A DNA stretch of 64,000 nucleotides, taken from assembly GCA_019400425.1 (NCBI GenBank), contig JAFREE010000046.1, positions 93,128 through 157,127 of the forward strand, written 5' to 3'. A model generated the notes under the pieces. The model saw only the letters and a program-made list of their open reading frames with translations. It was not told where the DNA came from and ran no database searches. The position numbers were made by a program, and so were the translations under genes. This DNA is from Hymenochaete sp. R1. Lineage: Eukaryota; Basidiomycota; Agaricomycetes; Hymenochaetales; Hymenochaetaceae. This document shows, in pieces, positions 59,228 through 64,000 of the stretch; the first letter of the stretch is position 1; the number at the start of each line of letters is the position of its first letter.

Positions 59228-62200
59228 ATGTACTCAAACCCGCTCACATCTACCACCAACTCAGGCCCCGGAGTCGGAGTAGGCGTCGGCGCCAGGTCCT
59301 CCTCCCGCGCCTCAACCCTCCCCGCACACGACCAACAACAACCACAACAACCAAAACGCACCACCGTGCCCTCCTCCGTGACCACGCAATCAGGTGCGAG
59401 GGCAAAGACGAAAGCAGAGATACTAAGACGATACCGTGCCAAGATCGGTCGGCCTTTCTTGCGTGAGGAGGAGCTGCTACGGGACGCGTTGTATATCTTG
59501 CAGGGTATCTCGGGGAAGCATGTGAGACTTGTGGATGATGGGCAAGGGGTAGATGCGAAGGTTGTATTTGGGGATGATCCTGTGAGTCTTCTTTCCCTTT
59601 CTTTTTTCGTCCTTTCTGCTTGGGATGTTATATTCAGTGGGTGTGTGAGATGGGGGGAGGGGCTTGAGTTTCTGAAGTTATCGTGGATTGAGATCTTTGT
59701 CGTGCTTCCTCTGCTGTTTGTTGGGGCACATGTATGCTCGGACACAGCGGCACTCGTTCCACCACTGTTGCATTTCAAAACATGCGATTGACATTTGCTT
59801 TCTCTCCCTCCCATCCAAACCCAAATCCAACGTTGTTCATGCTAACAACCACACACACTCTCCAGCAAAACATCATCTCTATCCCCAACCGCGCCCTCAT
59901 CCATCGCCTCGCAGAGCTCGGCCACCTTTACACCCGCGTCGCTCGCTTCCTCCACGAACGCACCGCAGCCGTCGGCGTCGGCATGATTGAACAGAGCCTC
60001 TGCCATTACCTCGACTCGCACCTCACGGAGTACTACCGCCTCATCGCCGTGCTCGAGGCTCAGATGCACGCCTCCGGATCTACATCTGACCCCCAAGTTG
60101 ATGGGACTACTGAGGTGGGAGGTACGGGCGGACTGGGGGATGGGAAAGGGAACGGGAACGGGAACGGGAAAGGAGACTCGGGGTTGACATTGAAGAGACT
60201 GGAGGTTTGGATCGATGAGTGGAGATTAAGGCTACGGATGATGAGTTCATGTGTAGAGGGATGTCGGGACGTGACTGGCGGCGCGCTCGTGAACCTCATA
60301 CATAGCTACACCGAAAACGGGGACCCGTTCGTACGGAAGGTGACGGACGAGCTCTTAGAAGAGGTACGTTCATCGACCTTTAAGCTGACGCTGGTTTTCA
60401 TTGGGCCCTTTTTCACTCCGCTTTTGTGGATTTGGGTCGGCTGTGGTAGGTGTCCCGCCCCTTCTTCTCCATGCTCCACAAATGGCTCTTCTCTGGCGAG
60501 CTCTACGACCCCTTCTCAGAGTTCTTCGTCCACATTGACCCGGAACTCGCAGATGTCCAGTTTATCCAGCAGCCCAGTCTCGGCGGGGGAACAAGCGGAT
60601 TAGGTTCAGGTCTCGGAGGTGGTGGTGGCGGGGCGACGCCATTCTCCGTTGGGGGTGGTGGGGATGAAGGCTTCGGCGTAGACCGTGAGGACTTTTCGGC
60701 AGAGTACCAGGGTGGACTGAGGCTTTGGGAGAGCAAGTATATCTTCCGGAAGGAGATGTTACCTGCGTTCGTAGTGGAGGAATTCGGAAGGAAGGTAAGC
60801 CGTTCACTGTAGACTATGGATGAACTGTTGGGTGCCCTTTCGCATGTTTCCGTCGCTGATAGGTTTGGGTTCTTGGCTAGATATTCGCAACTGGCAAAAG
60901 TTTGAACTTCATACGCTACAGCTGTCACGATAGCGACTGGATTGTAACGCGCGAAAAGCTCGGGACAACAAAAGGGGGTGAGTCTCTAATTTATGTCGGC
61001 ATTCCTCATTCTCACCTTCATGCTGATAGTGTTGTTAAGCCCTCCAGTACAGAGATATTTCGGGCCTCGAGCAGTCTATCGACTCGGCGTACTCGATAGC
61101 CAGCCAAAGGTTATTTGATGTCTTCTTTGAGAAATTTGGGTTGCTGGTGCACCTGAAAGCGCTGAAAGACTACATGTTCCTAGGGCACGGTGACTTTGCC
61201 GATTCTCTCATGGACCAATTAGGGTGCGAAACTCCATATCCCCCTCCCCTACTCACTCAATTACTAAACACATATCCTGGCATTTCTGCTACTACAGACC
61301 GAACCTCACACGCCCCGCCAACACCCTCTACCGACATAACCTCACCGCAAAACTCGAAGAAGCCATCCGCTCCACCAACGCCCAGAACGACCCGCCAGAC
61401 GTCCTCCGCCGACTCGACGCGCGCATGCTCGAGTACACGCACGGTGAGATCGGCTGGGACGTCTTCACGCTCGAGTACAAAGTCGACGCGCCGATAGATA
61501 CAGTGCTCGACGCGGAGACGATGGTGAGATATTTGAGGGTATTTGGGCATTTGTGGAAGATAAAGAGGGTAGAGGGCGCATTAACGGGTGGATGGATGAG
61601 GGTTACAGGTGGATCGAGGACGTTCTTGCGCGTACCTGGTTCGTCTTCTTTCTTGGTGCTTCCTGGTGCTGAGGCTTGACGCTACGGTCTACACAGAACT
61701 CGAGATCGAGTGGCACCAGATCCGCGTCGCGATGGCAGAGATGATCCGCTTCGTCAGGCAACTTCAAGCGTACTGTCACCTCGAAGTTATTGAGTGTCAG
61801 TGGAAGAAACTCGTCGACTTCATCGCAAAGAAGGAGGGAGGACTGGATGGGTTGATCTCGGCGCATCGGACGTATGTGACAAATGTGGATCAGAAGGCTT
61901 TGCTTTGGTACCCAAAGAGTGGAAGAGAGGTGAGTGATGGGTGATGGTTTCTTTTATTCTTTGCGGTCGTTTATGATTTTATTTTTCCGATGGAAAGGAC
62001 GTGCTCTTGAAACAGATTCGAGAGCTTTTTGATATCATTCTGCAGTTCAGAACGTCCGTGGTGAGTCTTTTCTGATCGTGTCATTTCGAATGTTTGTGGA
62101 TTTCCTACTAATCCACGTACGTTTGAATCAATATCTACAGGACGAATTCTACAATTTTACTCTGGCTGAGTACTCCCGAAAAGAAAGTGAGCGGGATATG

Positions 62201-62579
62201 GAAAGAGTACGTGACCAAATCGTTGTTTCCCCTCTCCCAACATTTATCTGACCCTCCCTTTCCCAAAAATACGCATTGTCACCCAACATCTAATATCAAA
62301 ATCCTCCACTCCCCTCTCTTCTGCCCCAACCACAAATAGGGCATCTACACCGACCCCCGGGTCGCCAAACCCCGTTCCCGCGCACACGACGCCTCTGAAG
62401 CCCTTCCGCACATCCTCCAGCGCACGCGCGAATATGCGACCGCCTTCTCCGAAAAAGTCCAAGCGCTCGTCGTAGCGCTTGCTGCGCACCCGGACTTGGA
62501 CTGTAAGGACTTGAGTGTGCGGTTGAGCTTTTCGGAGTTTTATAGGATGCGGAGGGAGAGGGAGAAGGAGAGAACGTAA
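59228..62579 (+). CDS. Gamma-tubulin complex protein 3 (Spc98/GCP3 family)
   Basis: This is a microtubule-nucleating subunit that binds gamma-tubulin at the spindle pole body. The ATG at 59228 (MYSNPLTSTTNSGPG) starts a Pro/Gln-rich N-terminus, then LLRDALYILQGISGKHVRL. GRIP1 contains IIPNRAL-type text (SIPNRALIHRLAELGHLY), HYLDSHLTEYYRLIAVLEAQM, LKRLEVWIDEWRLRLRMM and PFFSMLHKWLFSGELYDPFSEFF. GRIP2 contains FATGKSLNFIRYSCHD, LFDVFFEKFGLLVHLKALKDYM, LGHGDFADSLMDQLG, RPANTLYRHNLTAKLEEAI and LEYKVDAPIDTVL. It continues with WHQIRVAMAEMIRFVRQLQAY, ends SEFYRMRREREKERT, and the TAA is at 62577-62579. Motif order follows human GCP3 closely. A loop between conserved blocks is expanded by a GGGAAC hexanucleotide array (60142-60171) that encodes a Gly/Asn run. 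Confidence 0.9.
60142..60171 (+). repeat. GGGAAC hexanucleotide repeat inside GCP3 coding sequence
   Basis: About five tandem units of GGGAAC/GGGAAA encode alternating Gly-Asn/Lys residues. The array sits in a low-complexity loop between two conserved GRIP1 blocks, so length changes would keep the frame. Confidence 0.7.
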
Positions 62580-63321
62580 TGTGGGCCCTAATTGGAAAAA
62601 GAAAAACCACAGACAAGTATCGCCTTGTTTTAATCTTCCTCATCGATACGGCTGGCTGGTGTAATCTCGCCGCATGCATGAGAATCACTAATCCTTGATC
62701 TTTGTTGTCTCTGGTCTGGTTATGCTACAAGTCATGTATCCAATAACACTAATCAAATGTATTTCTAATCATGTACGACGCAGTAAGCAACTGATTGGAA
62801 TTATAACTAATAATATGTATAACCCGAGATTAAAAGCAGTGTCTCTGTACCACAGAGAACCATATAACCGAAGTAGTTTGTGCGGAGTAGAATACAACAC
62901 ATACGAAAAAAGCTTCTTAAAACGCGCCCCTTGTCTTTATTATGCTGGAAATTTACCCTACGAAAATTTTAAAATCGAATTGAATTTGAATGTAGAACTG
63001 GGCGAGGATGAGATTCGGAAATGGGATATCACGAATGCTCGAGTCAAAGATCGTATCGATGAAAATCTCGAAGGAAAAACGAAGGCAGAAGGCAAAATCA
63101 TCATGAGTGCAATGAAATAAGACCGTAGATATGGGGGTTGTAGAAGTAATGGGTAATTGTTTAGTGAGAGACCAAGACAGGAATCATGTAAGCAAGGGAA
63201 TTTGGAAGATATTATTAATAGTGCTGAAATTTCCGAGAAAGTTCGTGAGGGAGTCGTTTCTGGCAATCGTGTCGGATTTACAGAGCTATCAAAGTAAAGA
63301 CTAATGAAGGGAAGAGGGTAT
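62580..63321. other. Convergent intergenic region, GCP3 / Vip1-like
   Basis: This 742 bp is A/T-rich compared with the genes on either side. A plus-strand frame (62695-63120) is open but low in GC, has no known motif and overlaps the expected 3' flank of the minus-strand gene. I do not call it. Confidence 0.45.
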
Positions 63322-64000
63322 CTAGACACCATCAGGGCTGCTAGCCAGCCCATCGGTGATATCGCCATTGAGCAGTTCACTCGCTTCGCGTGGAACGGTC
63401 TCGAGGTCCTCGTCCTACAATCGTAAAATTCACACGCAATATTAATGCGCAAGCTGAGAATGAGAATCACGTCTAATTGCAGAGAAGGGCTTTGACGTAC
63501 ATCAAAGTTCCGATGGAAATGTTTTGACAACTTCTCGATGACGAGACTGTACGGGAGATGTTGGGTGAGTTTCCTGTGAAAGAGTCGTTCAGTCAATCAC
63601 AACACTGAGAGAAGTGTGGTATGATGCTTACCTTCGCGGTTGCACGTTTAGTGAATGCCTCGCATCTACAGCGGAGTCCAGGACGTTCGACGAATGGGCG
63701 CCTTCGCTCAGTGACAACTTGATCGAGTACTCCTTATCTGACTTCTCCCGTCCTCCGTTTCGTTCGTACAATTCAAAGGTGATGTGGGACTACATCGGTG
63801 GTCGAAAAAAAAACAATGGGTAATTGTCAAGATCGATCCAAAACAGCAATCCAAAAAATTTAGATTTTAAAAAACTTACACAGTAATCGAGCTCAGGTAT
63901 TCTTCTGTTTGCGATAGGTAGACCAGAGTATAAGACAAGGTTGACAAGCGTATGAATGTGGCTCTCTTTCGTGAAATATAGCCTCAACCCGCTTTCACCG
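63322..64000 (-). CDS. Inositol pyrophosphate kinase Vip1/Asp1 (PPIP5K), C-terminal end (runs off right edge)
   Basis: Only the last exons are in the window. Reading from the right edge, GESGLRLYFTKESHIHTLVN is followed by LVLYSGLPIANRRIPELDY. After an intron come SHITFELYERNGGREKSDKE, YSIKLSLSEGAHSSN and DARHSLNVQPRR. A further intron leads to KLTQHLPYSLVIEKLSKHF, and the last exon encodes DEDLETVPREASELLNGD ... ASSPDGV with TAG at 63322. The block YFTKESHIHTLVN with the ELDY/ITFELYE pair is the C-terminal part of the histidine-acid-phosphatase-like domain of Vip1/Asp1, the enzymes that make and hydrolyse 1-phosphorylated inositol pyrophosphates. The kinase domain must lie beyond the edge. 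Another histidine acid phosphatase is possible but would not normally have this HIHTLVNLVLYSG pattern. Confidence 0.8.

Noticed and set aside
62695..63120. Plus-strand frame of 141 codons downstream of GCP3
   Set aside because: AT-rich sequence, no recognisable domain, and it sits in the convergent 3' region of two real genes. It might be a young gene, but nothing supports it.
1..64000. CRISPR array, operon, rRNA or organellar DNA
   Set aside because: No evenly spaced direct repeats, no Shine-Dalgarno-type gene chains and no rRNA signatures were seen. Spliceosomal introns throughout show nuclear fungal DNA.

Overview
The window is nuclear DNA of a filamentous fungus, almost certainly a basidiomycete (Agaricomycetes-like). 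Genes are compact and multi-exonic. Introns are mostly 50-70 nt with GT...AG ends, often with a CTNAY branch sequence. The gene set is fungal housekeeping (Opy2-type HOG anchor, Sla1, Rat1, Caf16, Flx1, Pmp47-type carrier). I saw no bacterial-style operons, CRISPR arrays, rRNA genes, convincing tRNA genes or intact transposons. Gene assignments rest on reading the protein families by eye. Exon borders were worked out by hand where stated and elsewhere are approximate. CDS coordinates run from start codon to stop codon and include introns.

Layout, left to right. 0-4.5 kb: a large mitochondrial PPR-like protein running off the left edge (-), then a mitochondrial FAD/folate carrier (-). 5.3-8.7 kb: prolyl oligopeptidase (+). 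9.2-10.9 kb: arrestin-like protein 1 (-). 12.4-18.5 kb: eIF2B delta (-) head-to-head with the nuclear 5'-3' exonuclease Rat1/Xrn2 (+). 18.8-23.1 kb: a KDM3-type JmjC histone demethylase (-). 23.1-26.1 kb: the longest gene-poor stretch. 26.1-27.9 kb: arrestin-like protein 2 (-), preceded by a doubtful small membrane-protein ORF. 29.0-29.6 kb: TRAPPC2L/Tca17 (+). 30.1-38.5 kb: deoxyhypusine synthase (-) head-to-head with the Sec7/BIG Arf-GEF (+). 38.9-43.0 kb: Sla1 endocytic adaptor (-). 43.3-46.9 kb: eRF3/Sup35 (-) and Mob1 (-). 47.2-50.8 kb: a UBA / Cys-rich / BIRC6-type E2 protein (-), divergent from a peroxisomal adenine-nucleotide carrier (51.0-52.5 kb, +). 53.9-56.4 kb: Opy2-like membrane anchor (-), divergent from a Caf16-type ABC ATPase (57.0-58.2 kb, +). 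59.2-62.6 kb: gamma-tubulin complex protein 3 (+). 63.3 kb to the right edge: C-terminus of a Vip1/Asp1 (PPIP5K) inositol pyrophosphate kinase (-).

There is no biosynthetic cluster. Several products do touch the same processes. eIF2B delta, eRF3 and deoxyhypusine synthase act in translation, and Rat1 and Caf16 in RNA synthesis or decay. Sec7 and TRAPPC2L act at the late Golgi, and Sla1 in endocytosis. The Opy2-like protein carries two NPFxD motifs of the kind Sla1 recognises. The points most worth a second look are the single-chain UBA/Cys-rich/E2 protein, an apparent P-loop deletion in Caf16, a PAM2 motif at the very N-terminus of an eRF3 that lacks a prion domain, the Sla1/Opy2 motif pairing, and a start codon isolated as the whole coding part of Rat1 exon 1.
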